A stretch of DNA of 64,000 nucleotides from Arthrobacter sp. C2 (GCA_024207135.1 CP042428.1:1178001-1242000), one strand, 5' to 3'; positions 36,003 to 45,599 are shown, counted from the first letter of the stretch. Made by a program: numbers and translations. The notes: generated from the letters alone by a model not told the origin.

Positions 36003-36419
36003 ATGACAACCGCACGCGAAATCATGACCGGCTCGGCCGAATGCATCGGCGAGAATGAAACCCTCGATGAAGCGGCACGAAAGATGCTCCAACTCGACGT
36101 CGGATCGCTGCCCATTTGTGGGGAGGACAACCGGCTCAAGGGCGTTGTCTCGGACCGCGACATCGTCACCAAGTGCCTGGCCCAGGGCGGGGACCCGCGG
36201 AACACCCGGGCAGGTGAGCTCGGCGAAGGGAAACCTGTCACCATCGGGGCCGACGACAGCGTCGAGGAAGCAATCAGGACCATGCAAGAGCACCAGATTC
36301 GCAGGCTGCCCGTGATTGACGGCCACACATTGGTCGGCATGCTCAGCCAAGGGGATATCGCCAAGAACTATCCCGAGGACAGGGTCGGCGACTTGGTCAA
36401 GTTCATCTCCTTCGACTAA
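36003..36419 (+). CDS. Two-CBS-domain protein
   Basis: The product is 138 residues, made only of a CBS pair (Bateman module). The first has AREIMTGSAECIGENETLDEAARKMLQLDVGSLPIC and GVVSDRDIV; the second has SVEEAIRTMQEHQIRRLPVIDG and GMLSQGDIA. Such stand-alone modules bind adenosine nucleotides and often respond to energy or hypoxic state. AGGAGGAACC precedes the start. Followed by a terminator-like hairpin. Confidence 0.9.
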   Translation: MTTAREIMTGSAECIGENETLDEAARKMLQLDVGSLPICGEDNRLKGVVSDRDIVTKCLAQGGDPRNTRAGELGEGKPVTIGADDSVEEAIRTMQEHQIRRLPVIDGHTLVGMLSQGDIAKNYPEDRVGDLVKFISFD

Positions 36420-36436
36420 CCCCCGGAGAATCTTCG

Positions 36437-36484
36437 AAGGGGCGGGACAGGGTACCCACTGCGTGCCTTGTCGCGCCCCTTTCT
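36437..36484 (+). terminator. Terminator after the CBS-domain gene
   Basis: AAGGGGCG...GACAGG pairs with CCTTGTC..CGCCCCTT and is followed by TTCTTGG; a small second hairpin follows. Confidence 0.6.
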
Positions 36485-36753
36485 TGGCTTTTTGCCAAGG
36501 CGCTTTGGTTGTCTTCCCCGCGGAAGCCGACTCGGAACAATGAGTCCTTGTCGCCTTCCAGACTTGTCGATACGCTGAAATCGGTTCAGCAGCGGGCCAT
36601 GGTTATCTTGAATGGAGCATTCCATGAAGCTGCACCTTGGCCCATCATCATGTGCCCCCGTCTCCCATCTCCAATGGGGAAAAAACGAACTCCGACCGCA
36701 CGTCGCGGGGTTCCAGCCTGCCATCCCGGCAACTACATTGGGCGGTGATCCGC

Positions 36754-37236
36754 ATGCGGGTCATTGAAAACAACCAGAAACTGCGTCGCTACCAACTCTA
36801 CGAGCGCGGCGACCTGGCCGGATTCGTTCAGTACAGCATGCGCGGCCAAGAGTTGTGGTTGCACTACACCCAACTCAAGCGCCGGTACAAGTCCGAAGAA
36901 GTCATCGAGTACCTGCTCCTGCACATCCTCGAAGACGTCCTACGGCGGCGTCTTGCCATTATGCCGTTCTGTCCGGCAATGCGTATCTTCATGCTTGAAC
37001 GACCGGAGTATTCCTGTCTCGTGCCGGAGCTGTGGCAGGACCGTTTGCTGGTTCGCTCGACGGTGCCGCACCGGCCCATGGACCGGGTCCGCTACACCGG
37101 TTCCCCGAAGCGGCGCAGCACCGCCAAGCACCAGGGCGAAGGAACGCGGGTAGCCGTCTGGTCCGGGGTCCCCGCACAGGGACAGCTTCGGACGCAGTCG
37201 GCGTTCTGCAACGGGGCGCCGCTGCAAGGCACCTGA
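36754..37236 (+). CDS. GNAT-type acetyltransferase, YjdJ-like, with a long tail
   Basis: The product is 160 residues. The first ~95 resemble a small N-acetyltransferase domain: NNQKLRRYQLYERGDLAGFVQY, LWLHYTQLKRRYKSEEVIEYLLLHILEDVLRRRLAIMPFCPAMRIFM. The pyrophosphate loop is degenerate, as in minimal YjdJ/GNAT proteins. The last ~50 residues are Arg/Gly-rich and unlike the family, so the end may be extended by a lost stop. The start is ATG 36754; GTG 36745 is possible. Neither has a good ribosome site. Confidence 0.7.
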   Translation: MRVIENNQKLRRYQLYERGDLAGFVQYSMRGQELWLHYTQLKRRYKSEEVIEYLLLHILEDVLRRRLAIMPFCPAMRIFMLERPEYSCLVPELWQDRLLVRSTVPHRPMDRVRYTGSPKRRSTAKHQGEGTRVAVWSGVPAQGQLRTQSAFCNGAPLQGT

Positions 37237-37249
37237 GGACAGCACCCAT

Positions 37250-37292
37250 GCAGAGGGCCGGCCCCGGAATCGCTCCGGTGCCGGCCCTCTGC
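37250..37292. terminator. Bidirectional terminator, acetyltransferase/catalase
   Basis: A 13-bp perfect stem (GCAGAGGGCCGGC / GCCGGCCCTCTGC) lies between convergent genes. Confidence 0.85.
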
Positions 37293-37322
37293 AATGGCTC
37301 TCCGCCGCCGAGGCGATGGCCC

Positions 37323-39455
37323 TCAGGAAGTGGACGTGTCGAACCGGGCCCACGCGCGGTGTCCGGCCAGCAGTTCGGCCACCCCCGCTATCGCCTCCTC
37401 CACTGCGGCCGTGGCCACGCCGAAGTCCGAGGCGGGCAACCCCGACCGTTCGAGCACCTTTGCCGCCTGCCCCACCGCCACGATGGCCTTGGACTGGCGG
37501 TAGGCCTCCTGCAGCAGCAGCACCAGCCGCGGATCCAGGCCGGCGGCCTCCGGAGGCACCACGGCACCCGCCTTGGTGTCCCGGTCCACCCGTGCCCCGG
37601 GTGCCGGAGCCAGCGCCTCGGCAACGACCAATGCATCGAACTCGATGGACCGGGCCGTGAGCAGCGTCCGGTCCACCGGCGACCCGTCGGCCAGCGAGCC
37701 GCCGATGGGGGCCACCAGCAGCGGGGTCATGCCCGCCAGGTTGGTCTCGGCGACCAGCCGTTCGACCACCGCGGCCTCGGTTGCGTGGCCGACCACGATC
37801 CCCACGACGCGGCCGTCCACCGGCCAGCTTTTCCCGATCTGCGAGACCGACGGGCACAACTCCGCGTCCTGCACTTCGGTGTCCGCTTCCGCTGCGGGGA
37901 GCCCCAGTTCCCGGGCCACGGCGGCGCAGAGCTGCGCATCGATATTGGCCAGGGCCTGGAGCTGGCGGGTCCGCACCGCCTCGCTGGCGCACTTGCCCAG
38001 CTCAAAGGCGTAGGCCTGCTGGACATGGAGCTGTTCAAGCGTCGACAGGCTCCGGTAAAACATCCGCGGCTGGGAGAAGTGGTCGTCGAAGGACACCGGA
38101 TTGGCGCGTTCCTTGACGGATTCGGCGACGCGTTCGGGCACGTCGATGAAGGGCAGCGACGTGTTGGATCCCTCTCCGGCCATGAACGGGCAGCCCCCGT
38201 CCAGCGAATTCGGGTGGTAGGGCGCGATCCCCTCGTGGATGTAGCCCTGGTGCATGCCGTCCCGCAGCATGTCGTTGACCGGGGCATGGGGAAGGTTGAT
38301 GGGCAGCTGTGAGAAGTTCGGTCCGCCGAGGCGGGTGAGCTGGGTGTCGATGTAGGAGAAGAGGCGCACCTGCAGCAGCGGGTCGTTGGTCACGTCGATG
38401 CCCGGCACCAGGTGCCCCGGGTGGAAGGCCACCTGCTCGGTCTCCGCGAAGTAGTTGGACGGGTTGCGGTCCAGCACCATCTTGCCCACTGTCATCACCG
38501 GTGCCAGCTCCTCGGGCACGAATTTGGTCGGATCGAGCAGGTCGATGCCTTGGAACATCTGTTCCTCGTTGTCCTCGAACACCTGCACGCCCAGCTCCCA
38601 TTCGGGGAAGGCCCCGGCCTTGATGGCCTCGGCCAAATCGCGGCGGTGGAAGTCGGGATCCGCGCCGTTTGCCAGCATCGCTTCTTCCCAGACCAGCGAA
38701 TGCACGCCCAGCCGTGGCTTCCAGTGGAACTTCACCAACGAGGTCGACCCGTCCGGGCCGCTCATCCTGAAGGTGTGCACCCCGAAGCCCTCCATCATCC
38801 TGAAGGAGCGCGGGATCCCCCGGTCGCTCATGAACCACATGGTGTGCGCCTGGGCCTGGGTGTGCAGCGAGACGAAGTCCCAGAACGTGTCATGGGCCGA
38901 TTGCGCCTGGGGAATTTCCAGGTCCGGGTGTGGCTTGACCGCGTGGACCACGTCGGGGAACTTGATGCCGTCCTGGATGAAGAAGACCGGGATGTTGTTG
39001 CCGACCAGGTCGAAGACGCCCTCGGAGGTGTAGAACTTGGTGGCGAAGCCACGGGTGTCGCGGACGGTGTCGGCCGAGCCGCGCGACCCGGCGACGGTGG
39101 AGAAGCGCACGAAGACCGGGGTGGTGGCCCCCTCGGCGAGGAAACCTGCGCTGCAGATGCGCGAGCCGGTGCCGTAGCTGGTGAACACCCCGTGGGCGCC
39201 GGCGCCGCGGGCATGGACCACGCGTTCGGGGATCCGTTCGTGGTCGAAGTGCGTGATCTTCTCCCGCAGGTGGTGGTCCTGGAGCAGGATCGGGCCGCGC
39301 GGGCCGGCCTTCAGCGAGTGGTCGGTGTCGCGCAGCGGTGCGCCTTGGCTGGTGGTCAGGTCGCTGCCCTGCGGGTGGTCGGGGTTTGCGTTCGCGTTGG
39401 CCTTGCCGGCCTGGAGGGGTTGGGGAACGACGGGCTTGGGGTTGGGGCTGTTCAT
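37323..39455 (-). CDS. katE: Large-subunit heme catalase (HPII/KatE clade)
   Basis: The product is 710 residues, the long clade 2 form. The heme-side His is in [13 protein letters not shown] (near residue 80), and [28 protein letters not shown] and [17 protein letters not shown] follow. The proximal Tyr is in [14 protein letters not shown]. The C-terminal ~150 residues are a DJ-1/PfpI-like flavodoxin domain ([22 protein letters not shown]), typical of HPII. It detoxifies hydrogen peroxide in the cytoplasm. The start ATG 39455 (MNSPNPKPV) is the most likely; upstream frame lacks similarity. Confidence 0.96.
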   Translation of the reverse strand: MNSPNPKPVVPQPLQAGKANANANPDHPQGSDLTTSQGAPLRDTDHSLKAGPRGPILLQDHHLREKITHFDHERIPERVVHARGAGAHGVFTSYGTGSRICSAGFLAEGATTPVFVRFSTVAGSRGSADTVRDTRGFATKFYTSEGVFDLVGNNIPVFFIQDGIKFPDVVHAVKPHPDLEIPQAQSAHDTFWDFVSLHTQAQAHTMWFMSDRGIPRSFRMMEGFGVHTFRMSGPDGSTSLVKFHWKPRLGVHSLVWEEAMLANGADPDFHRRDLAEAIKAGAFPEWELGVQVFEDNEEQMFQGIDLLDPTKFVPEELAPVMTVGKMVLDRNPSNYFAETEQVAFHPGHLVPGIDVTNDPLLQVRLFSYIDTQLTRLGGPNFSQLPINLPHAPVNDMLRDGMHQGYIHEGIAPYHPNSLDGGCPFMAGEGSNTSLPFIDVPERVAESVKERANPVSFDDHFSQPRMFYRSLSTLEQLHVQQAYAFELGKCASEAVRTRQLQALANIDAQLCAAVARELGLPAAEADTEVQDAELCPSVSQIGKSWPVDGRVVGIVVGHATEAAVVERLVAETNLAGMTPLLVAPIGGSLADGSPVDRTLLTARSIEFDALVVAEALAPAPGARVDRDTKAGAVVPPEAAGLDPRLVLLLQEAYRQSKAIVAVGQAAKVLERSGLPASDFGVATAAVEEAIAGVAELLAGHRAWARFDTSTS

Positions 39456-39696
39456 GCCAGGACTCGCTTTCGCTCGGTGCCCGCGGGGGACACGGTCGAT
39501 GGAACATGGGCATTGCGCCGGTGCCACTGCAAGCACCTCGTGTTCGGCACCCTGGCGGCGGTCGCGACACATCCACCGTAGGCCCGTGCACCCGGCCCGA
39601 GTCAAGGGAAGTGCACCACGCAGGCCCCGCCGGATGAAGCGGGCCGCGGGCCCCGTCCCCGCCGTCGGCATCCCGACGCCCGGAGGGAGGGCGGCC

Positions 39697-40632
39697 CTAC
39701 GGGGCCTGGACCAGGTTTTCCGGCGTCGTTCCCGTGGCCCACGCGACCAGCTGCCGCTTGAGCAACGCGGTCATGCGCGGCAGGAACGCCTCGGTGTTCC
39801 CGCCGTTGTGCGGCACGACCAGGGCATTGGGCAACTGCCAGATCGGGTGGTCGGCCGGAAGCGGCTCGGGATCAAAAACATCCGAGGCACAGCGCAGCCG
39901 TCCGGTCTGCAGCTCGGCGACCAATGCATCGGTGTCCACGACCGGGCCGCGGGCGACATTCACGATGACCGCACCATCGGGCAGGGCGGCCAGCAGCTCG
40001 GCGTCAACCAGGTGGTGGGTGCTCGCGTTGTGCGGAACGATCAGGATCAGCACCTCGATGTCCTTGGCGTGGTCCAGCAGGTTGCCGACCGCCAGGATTT
40101 CCCCGTGCTCGTCGGTGCGGGCACGGGTGCCGAAGCGGCTCAACTCGACTTCAAATGGATCGAGCCGCTTGCGGATTTCCTCGCCGATTCCCCCGACGCC
40201 CACGATGGCGACCTTGCGGTCGGCCAGCCCGGGCCAGCGCGCCGGGTTCCATCTGTTGGCGGCCTGGTCGCGCACCGACTCCCCGATGCCGCGCAGCGAG
40301 GCGATGGCCAGGCCCACGGCCAGTTCGGCCGTCGAGGCCGCATGCACGCCGGCCGCGGTGGCGACGGAAACGCCGGGACCGACCAGGTCGTGCACGCCGT
40401 CGTATCCGGTGGTCTGCGTCTGGACCAGCTTCAGGTTCCTGGCCCGCCCGATTCCCTGCAGCATCGAGAAGTTCGCCATGTAGGGAAAAATCGCGACGTC
40501 GATCTCCTCCAGCTTCACCCCCGCGGGCTCCCCTTCGATGTCCCAGACGCCGGCCACGATGCCTGCGGGCAACGGGCCAACGGCCTCGAGGAGTTGGGTA
40601 CTGGGAAAGCTCACAACGCGAATCGGGTTCAT
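39697..40632 (-). CDS. D-isomer-specific 2-hydroxyacid dehydrogenase
   Basis: The product is 311 residues. The NAD domain has VAIVGVGGIGEEI (GxGxxG), then the sequence LIVPHNASTHHLVDAELLAALPDGAVIVNVARGPVVDTDAL, and the catalytic Arg, Glu (DPEPLPADHPIW) and His (VVPHNGG). It reduces 2-oxo acids or oxidises D-2-hydroxyacids, or could be a related phosphoglycerate- or glyoxylate-type enzyme; the substrate is not clear. A TACGCT box ends 7 nt before ATG 40632, so a leaderless start there is favoured over ATG 40638. Monocistronic. Confidence 0.9.
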   Translation of the reverse strand: MNPIRVVSFPSTQLLEAVGPLPAGIVAGVWDIEGEPAGVKLEEIDVAIFPYMANFSMLQGIGRARNLKLVQTQTTGYDGVHDLVGPGVSVATAAGVHAASTAELAVGLAIASLRGIGESVRDQAANRWNPARWPGLADRKVAIVGVGGIGEEIRKRLDPFEVELSRFGTRARTDEHGEILAVGNLLDHAKDIEVLILIVPHNASTHHLVDAELLAALPDGAVIVNVARGPVVDTDALVAELQTGRLRCASDVFDPEPLPADHPIWQLPNALVVPHNGGNTEAFLPRMTALLKRQLVAWATGTTPENLVQAP

Positions 40633-40796
40633 GTCCATCAGCGTAGGTCGCCGCCGGGGGCCGACCCAAGGATGAAACGCTGCATGGACATAAATGCGTG
40701 CGCATATGACGCGGCACCGCCGCCGACATCCGGAACCCTGCAACGTCCCAACTCAAGTCGATGTTTGTGACGTCAATCGCAAACTACCGTTTCGGT

Positions 40797-40824
40797 TTGC
40801 ATTCGGCCGTCAAGCTGGTAGAGT
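40797..40824 (+). promoter_or_regulatory. Promoter of tRNA-Lys copy 1
   Basis: TTGCAT (40797-40802) and TAGAGT (40819-40824) are separated by 16 nt, about 50 bp before the tRNA. Confidence 0.5.
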
Positions 40825-40876
40825 TTCATGTCGTTGCAGAGCGCGGGAGCCACGAACTTCCAGCGAAACAACAGCC

Positions 40877-40949
40877 GCACCTCTAGCTCAATTGGCAGAG
40901 CAATTGACTCTTAATCAATGGGTTTCGGGTTCAAGTCCCGAGGGGTGCA
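40877..40949 (+). tRNA. tRNA-Lys (anticodon CTT), copy 1
   Basis: This 73-nt cloverleaf has acceptor stem GCACCTC/GGGGTGC, anticodon stem ATTGA/TCAAT around loop CTCTTAA, and T-arm GGGTTCAAGTCCC. No encoded CCA. It is identical to the copy at 45480. A terminator follows. Confidence 0.97.
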
Positions 40950-40956
40950 CAGTCAC

Positions 40957-40996
40957 GAAGGCCCGGTTAGCCATAGCGAACCGGGCCTTCTGCTTT
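40957..40996 (+). terminator. Terminator of tRNA-Lys copy 1
   Basis: A 12-bp stem (GAAGGCCCGGTT / AACCGGGCCTTC) is followed by TGCTTTT. Confidence 0.88.
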
Positions 40997-41243
40997 TCCC
41001 GGAACCCGCACGAGGCATCCGCAGCACGCGACACGGCGTGGGCCGCACTCCCCTGCCCGCCGGATGACGGGGCTTTTCCGGGCCGGCCACTGTCCCGCAA
41101 AGCCCGTTGCACCCATTGCGCGCCCCGCAACACGGATGGGAGGCTGCCCTCGGCACTGGCGCACAACGGTTGCGCCGACGCCGACGGCATGCGACGCTGC
41201 CTTGAAGGACGCTTCCGGGACGACCGGCGACAGGGTGGCAACA

Positions 41244-41801
41244 ATGGGAACGAAGAGCATGGGGCAGGCGGCCCCCCGGGTGATGACGATAGGCCATTCA
41301 ACCCGGGAGTTTGACGACGTGGTGCAGATGCTGCGTTCAAACGGCGTCACCGAACTGGTGGACGTGCGTTCGTTTCCGAACTCGAGGAAGTTCCCGCAGT
41401 GGAACCAGGCATCGATCGAAGCGGAACTGCCTGTCGGCATCGGCTACCACTGGATCAGGGATCTGGGCGGGCGCCGGCACACACCCGCCGGCGCGGAAAC
41501 CCCCAACGACGGGTGGAAGGTCAAGGCCTTCCGAGACTATGCCGATTACATGTCCACCGACGCTTTCGCCGCCGGGCTCGCTGAACTCCTGGCCGTCGCG
41601 AGGCACTCGGTGCCGGCAATCATGTGCAGCGAAGCGGTCCCGTGGCGCTGCCACCGCCGACTGGTCACCGATGCGTTGATCGTTGCGGGGGCCGAAGTCC
41701 TGGACATCATGTCGCCCAGCTCCACCCGGCACGCGAAGCTGACGGCCTTTGCCCAGGTGCACGACGGGAAGATCACCTATCCCTCACCCGAAGGGGAATG
41801 A
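41244..41801 (+). CDS. DUF488 family protein
   Basis: The product is 185 residues. The DUF488 hallmarks are visible: TIGHSTREFDDVVQMLRSNGVTELVDVRSFPNSRKFPQW, then YHWIRDLGGRR, and the Cys-containing CSEAVPWRCHRRLV. The family is suspected to act in nucleic-acid or redox chemistry. Starts are possible at 41244 and 41259; ATG 41244 is chosen, with AGGGTGG upstream. Its stop overlaps the ATG of the alkyltransferase-like gene (ATGA), so the two are coupled. Confidence 0.85.
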   Translation: MGTKSMGQAAPRVMTIGHSTREFDDVVQMLRSNGVTELVDVRSFPNSRKFPQWNQASIEAELPVGIGYHWIRDLGGRRHTPAGAETPNDGWKVKAFRDYADYMSTDAFAAGLAELLAVARHSVPAIMCSEAVPWRCHRRLVTDALIVAGAEVLDIMSPSSTRHAKLTAFAQVHDGKITYPSPEGE

Positions 41802-42097
41802 GCATGGAACCGGTGGAGGTTGTCCGCGCAATCGTGGTGTCGATCCCTGCGGGAACCGTGGCAAGCTACGGCGAGATCGGACGCTTGGCGGGCGTCGGTC
41901 CGCGCCAGGCCGGCCGCCTGGTTGCCCGGCTCGACGAGGATGTGCCGTGGTGGCGGGTGGTGTATGCCGACGGCACGCCGGCGACCTGCCACGACGGAGG
42001 CGCGCGGGCGTTGCTGGAGGCCGAAGGCGTCCCGTTCCGCGACGGTCGCGTCGACATCGGGAAGATCCGCGGCGGTGGAATCCCCGGTCAGGAATAG
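41798..42097 (+). CDS. Alkyltransferase-like protein (ATL)
   Basis: The product is 99 residues, a DNA-binding domain of the O6-alkylguanine alkyltransferase fold: IPAGTVASYGEIGRLAGVGPRQAGRLVARL, with the Arg finger region, then VPWWRVVYADG. The alkyl-acceptor Cys of the PCHR motif is replaced by Trp (PWWR), so it should bind alkylated guanine without repairing it and flag it for nucleotide excision repair, as known for ATLs. It is translationally coupled to the DUF488 gene. Confidence 0.9.
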   Translation: MSMEPVEVVRAIVVSIPAGTVASYGEIGRLAGVGPRQAGRLVARLDEDVPWWRVVYADGTPATCHDGGARALLEAEGVPFRDGRVDIGKIRGGGIPGQE

Positions 42098-42411
42098 GCG
42101 CAGCGGCAAGGCGTTCTCGACGCGGTGTCGACGGTGCTGCCGATCCCCCGGCGGGATCGAAAGCCGCTCGGGATTCGGCCCGTCGCGTGGGTGCAGACCG
42201 CGTTTTGCGCGGTTTCAGGGCCGGCTTCAATCCAGAACCGGCCTGTTGCCGGATCTTCTGGGCCGAGGATGAAACGGCCTCCCCGGGGTACCGGGCAGTG
42301 CCGGTGGCCTCGACCCTCCGGTCGGTACGTGACGGGTTTCCCTTTGGCCGCGCCGGCCCCGGGTCGCCTCGGGCTCCAGCACACCGCTCCGGGCCTCACG
42401 GCACCCCCTGG
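42098..42411. other. Convergent intergenic region, 314 bp
   Basis: It lies between the ATL gene and the 3' end of the large secreted protein. It is GC-rich, with only shadow frames and no clean terminator. Confidence 0.35.
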
Positions 42412-44988
42412 CTACGGCATCTTGCCGGCAAGGATTCTCTTGGCGGCGGTCCCGCGATTCCCGGAGCATTTTTTGGTGTAGCCGGCGTTCCTGATGTCTC
42501 CGCCCATGGCCTTGGCCATGCAGTCGGCCACCTGCTCGGTGCCGCCGCCATTGTTCCGGCCATAGATCTTGTTCAGCCGGGCCTCCATTTTCCCCATGCC
42601 GTTTACCCCGTGAAGCTTGACCGCGAGTTTGAATGTCCGGATGTGGGCGCATTCGTGCAGGGCCACGAATTTCATGCCGCCGCCCTTGGAATAGTTCGGG
42701 GACATTTCAATGCGGTAGGACGGGTACCAAGCGGTGCTGGAGTAGTTCAGCTGTCCCCCGTACTTCTTCGGGGCATAGACCACTACCTGGTTCGGGCAGT
42801 AACGCTTCATGTAGTCATGGGCAGTCTTGATGTATCCCTTGTAGTGCTTCGGGTTCATGTGCTTGATCTTCGTGGACGGGCTGGTCCAGGCCTTTTCGTA
42901 GGCAGTCTCGGACACCCGGACCCGGTACTTGACGGAGACGGTTGCCGATTCCTTCGGAGTCGTGAAACGGCCGGTGGCATCGCCATACTTGCCCTTTTTC
43001 AGGATGATCTTCTGCACGTTCTTCCATTTGCCGCCGCGGTATTGCTGGAGGTAGGCGGTCCTTGTGGAGAGGATGTAGCTGAGTTGCACCGAATCCGAAC
43101 GCCGATCTCCGGCGGCAATGTGCCCCTCGGCATCCTGGAACAGGTTCCCCCATCCACCCAGGTAGCCCTTGGTGGTCTTCCTCGCGTACTTCGCGGTCGT
43201 TGCCTTGGAAGTCGCCTGGATTTTTCCGGCTCGAGTGACTACCGCGCGCAGGGCAACGGTTCCTTCCTTCCCAATGGTGAAGCTGGCGTTGGCGGAATAC
43301 CCCTCGACGGCGATCTTGCGCGTCCATACCTGCTTCCAGGTCTTGCCCTTCAGCGCCTGGACGGATAGAACGCTGCCCTCGGGCAGGTCGCCTTGAATTT
43401 TCAACGTCTTCTTGGGGTTGTGCTGCTGCCCGCTGGCATGAAGGCTGACGAAGGGCTTCGACGGCCCCGTGCCGGCGAGGGCGCGGTACCCCGCCGCAGA
43501 CGAGTACGCGGTTCCCTGGCCGGGCTTGGCGCCTTCGGCCCGAAGTTCAATGTTCGCGGTCTTGGCAAGTTTGAACGGGATGCGCAGCGTGTAGCTGCTG
43601 GCTGTGGCGGGCTTCGAAGCCTGCCACAGCGTCACGTCCTTGCCGGCAACCTGCTTCAGCCTGACGGTCAGTCCGCGTCCGTCGGTCACCTTGACGACAG
43701 CCACATTGATGTTCTTGTCGGGGATGACAAGCTGGAGCCGAGGTTTTGTTGGCGCATCATAGGCGAGCTTCAGGATCGGCGATGTGTGTTTCACGCTCGT
43801 GCCGGACAGGACGGCGACCCGGAAGGAATGGGTGCCGTTGCCGGTGAGCTTGTAGGGCATTTCCATGGCTTCCGCGTAGTGGTCACCAAACCTTGCCCCG
43901 ACTTCAACCTTTGTCCAGGTCTTGCCGACGAGCCGCTGAAGGACCGGGGCCTGCCCCAGCAGGCCCGACCCAACCACGGTGAACGTGGCTTGGTTCTCCC
44001 ACGTCTTGCGGGGAGCGGATGCGAGCTTCAGTGTTGGCACCGGAATCGACGAGAGGACGACCACGTTATTGGAAACTGCTGCGACCTTGCTCCCGGCGAG
44101 AGCCACCACACGGTAAGTGAACTTTCCTGGAGCGGTCACATCGTGGGTCAATTCCTCTTGGGAATCAAAGTGGTTGTCGAACGCTCCAGTTGTCGCCACC
44201 GTTTTCCACGCTGTGCCTTGGAGCACCTGAAGGCTGACGTTCTTCCCTGCCAGCCCTCGACCCTGGACATTAAAGCTTGCAGAAGTGTCCCACTTGGTTG
44301 GCTGCTGCACCGTCAATTTGAGGCTGGGCACCGGGATCGACGAGGTGACCGTCACGATGTTTGAAACCGGCTTGGCTGTGGTGCCCTGAAAGGCGACTGC
44401 GCGGTAGGTGAACTTTCCTGAAGAAGTTAGCTCGTGCTCGAGGTTGACCTCCTCGTCAAAGTGGCCGTAGAACTGTTCGCTCGTGGCGACGGTCGCCCAC
44501 GTGGACCCGCGCAGCACCTGAAGCCGAGCCTGATGTCCTTCCAACCCGTTGCCGAGCACGTTGAACGAAACAATTGCTTCGCCGGGGCCTGGAGCCGTGG
44601 CGGTCAGCTTCAAATGGGGCGCCGGAATCGGTGATGCGACAGTGATTGTCCTAGAGGCAGTGGTCCCGGAGCTGAGGGCTGCCCGGAAGGTCTTGGAACC
44701 GGAATCGGTGAAATCGTGATCGAACACGATTTCTTCACCGTCGAAATCCACCGTCCAATCCGAAGTCTGAACCGTTTTCCATGTTGTCCCCGACTGCATC
44801 TGCAGGGTGACCTTTTTGCCGATCACCCCTTCTGCCGTGACCGTCATTTGCACCCAGCTGTCGCCGGGCGAAGCCGACTGGACACTCAGGCTCAACGAGC
44901 CCGTCACGGCGGCGGCCGGGCCGCCGGCGGCAAGAACCCCCGCCAAACCGACGAGCATCGCCATCAAAATTGCTGTCATTCTTCTCAA
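42412..44988 (-). CDS. Large secreted putative zinc metallopeptidase with Ig-like repeats
   Basis: The product is 858 residues with a signal peptide (MRRMTAILMAMLVGLAGVLA...GPAAA). Three clear and one partial ~95-residue beta-rich repeats occupy ~30-400, each with S/T-x-IPxPxLKL spacers and a W-K/A-TVATS core. The C-terminal ~85 residues hold the candidate active site: ALHECAHIRTF, with His778, Glu779 and His782, and EQVADCMAKAMGG with Glu818 as third ligand, arranged like HExxH-x(35)-E gluzincins. It is tentatively a surface-acting or substrate-binding protease. TTG 44988 is preferred as start because it gives a better signal n-region; GGGGGAAT precedes it. No known family match. Confidence 0.7.
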   Translation of the reverse strand: MRRMTAILMAMLVGLAGVLAAGGPAAAVTGSLSLSVQSASPGDSWVQMTVTAEGVIGKKVTLQMQSGTTWKTVQTSDWTVDFDGEEIVFDHDFTDSGSKTFRAALSSGTTASRTITVASPIPAPHLKLTATAPGPGEAIVSFNVLGNGLEGHQARLQVLRGSTWATVATSEQFYGHFDEEVNLEHELTSSGKFTYRAVAFQGTTAKPVSNIVTVTSSIPVPSLKLTVQQPTKWDTSASFNVQGRGLAGKNVSLQVLQGTAWKTVATTGAFDNHFDSQEELTHDVTAPGKFTYRVVALAGSKVAAVSNNVVVLSSIPVPTLKLASAPRKTWENQATFTVVGSGLLGQAPVLQRLVGKTWTKVEVGARFGDHYAEAMEMPYKLTGNGTHSFRVAVLSGTSVKHTSPILKLAYDAPTKPRLQLVIPDKNINVAVVKVTDGRGLTVRLKQVAGKDVTLWQASKPATASSYTLRIPFKLAKTANIELRAEGAKPGQGTAYSSAAGYRALAGTGPSKPFVSLHASGQQHNPKKTLKIQGDLPEGSVLSVQALKGKTWKQVWTRKIAVEGYSANASFTIGKEGTVALRAVVTRAGKIQATSKATTAKYARKTTKGYLGGWGNLFQDAEGHIAAGDRRSDSVQLSYILSTRTAYLQQYRGGKWKNVQKIILKKGKYGDATGRFTTPKESATVSVKYRVRVSETAYEKAWTSPSTKIKHMNPKHYKGYIKTAHDYMKRYCPNQVVVYAPKKYGGQLNYSSTAWYPSYRIEMSPNYSKGGGMKFVALHECAHIRTFKLAVKLHGVNGMGKMEARLNKIYGRNNGGGTEQVADCMAKAMGGDIRNAGYTKKCSGNRGTAAKRILAGKMP

Positions 44989-45479
44989 GATGATTCCCCC
45001 AAGAGGCCGTTGCCCCGTACTGTTCCTGCGAGTCGGTTGGCCCGCACGAGCACTATCCCCAGGCCGACCGTCACGAACATTACTACAATTCCCGGCACTT
45101 TCACCGGCTGACTAGTAACGAATTATTCACGGACAATGATGAAGGCCAGAAATGAGATGACGGGGTGCAATATTACGGTCTCGTGGGCGAAAAACGCGGC
45201 CTCGGACAACACCTCGGATGCGACGCGTTCGAGCTGTTCAGTCACGAAAGCGGCCCGAATCGTGAATTGTGCCCACCATCACAAAATGCTTTTCTTCCCC
45301 GAAGACGCCAAAGCATCAAGTTTCACACCTGGAAAGACGCTGAAATCCGCATGAAATCAAGGTATTTGGCATGCCGCGCGTTCATGGAATCACTGATTTT
45401 ATTTCCACGGCACTTTCTGGTTATGATTGTCTGCGTCGCAAGGACGGGCTCCGCACGGGGCGCTGACCGAAGCGACTAA
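44989..45479. other. A+T-richer intergenic region, 491 bp
   Basis: It lies between the metallopeptidase gene and tRNA-Lys copy 2. It is markedly lower in G+C than its surroundings. It must hold the promoter of the secreted protein and tRNA. A 72-codon plus-strand frame (45136-45354) is Ser/Ala-rich and not convincing. Confidence 0.4.
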
Positions 45480-45552
45480 GCACCTCTAGCTCAATTGGCA
45501 GAGCAATTGACTCTTAATCAATGGGTTTCGGGTTCAAGTCCCGAGGGGTGCA
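45480..45552 (+). tRNA. tRNA-Lys (anticodon CTT), copy 2
   Basis: This 73-nt gene has the same sequence as the copy at 40877, including acceptor, anticodon and T-arms. It is followed by its own, different terminator, so both copies look functional. Confidence 0.97.
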
Positions 45553-45557
45553 CGGTG

Positions 45558-45599
45558 AGAAAGACCCGATCTGTTTCGACAGGTCGGGTCTTTCGTTTT
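45558..45599 (+). terminator. Terminator of tRNA-Lys copy 2
   Basis: AAAGACCCGA pairs with TCGGGTCTTT and is followed by CGTTTTC. Confidence 0.85.

Noticed and set aside
40957-40996. Possible attachment-site remnant after tRNA-Lys copy 1
   Set aside because: The repeat is explained as the tRNA terminator. No integrase gene or partial tRNA 3' repeat is seen nearby.
45136-45354. 72-codon frame before tRNA-Lys copy 2
   Set aside because: Composition is Ser/Ala/Thr-rich with no ribosome site, and the region looks like a promoter segment.
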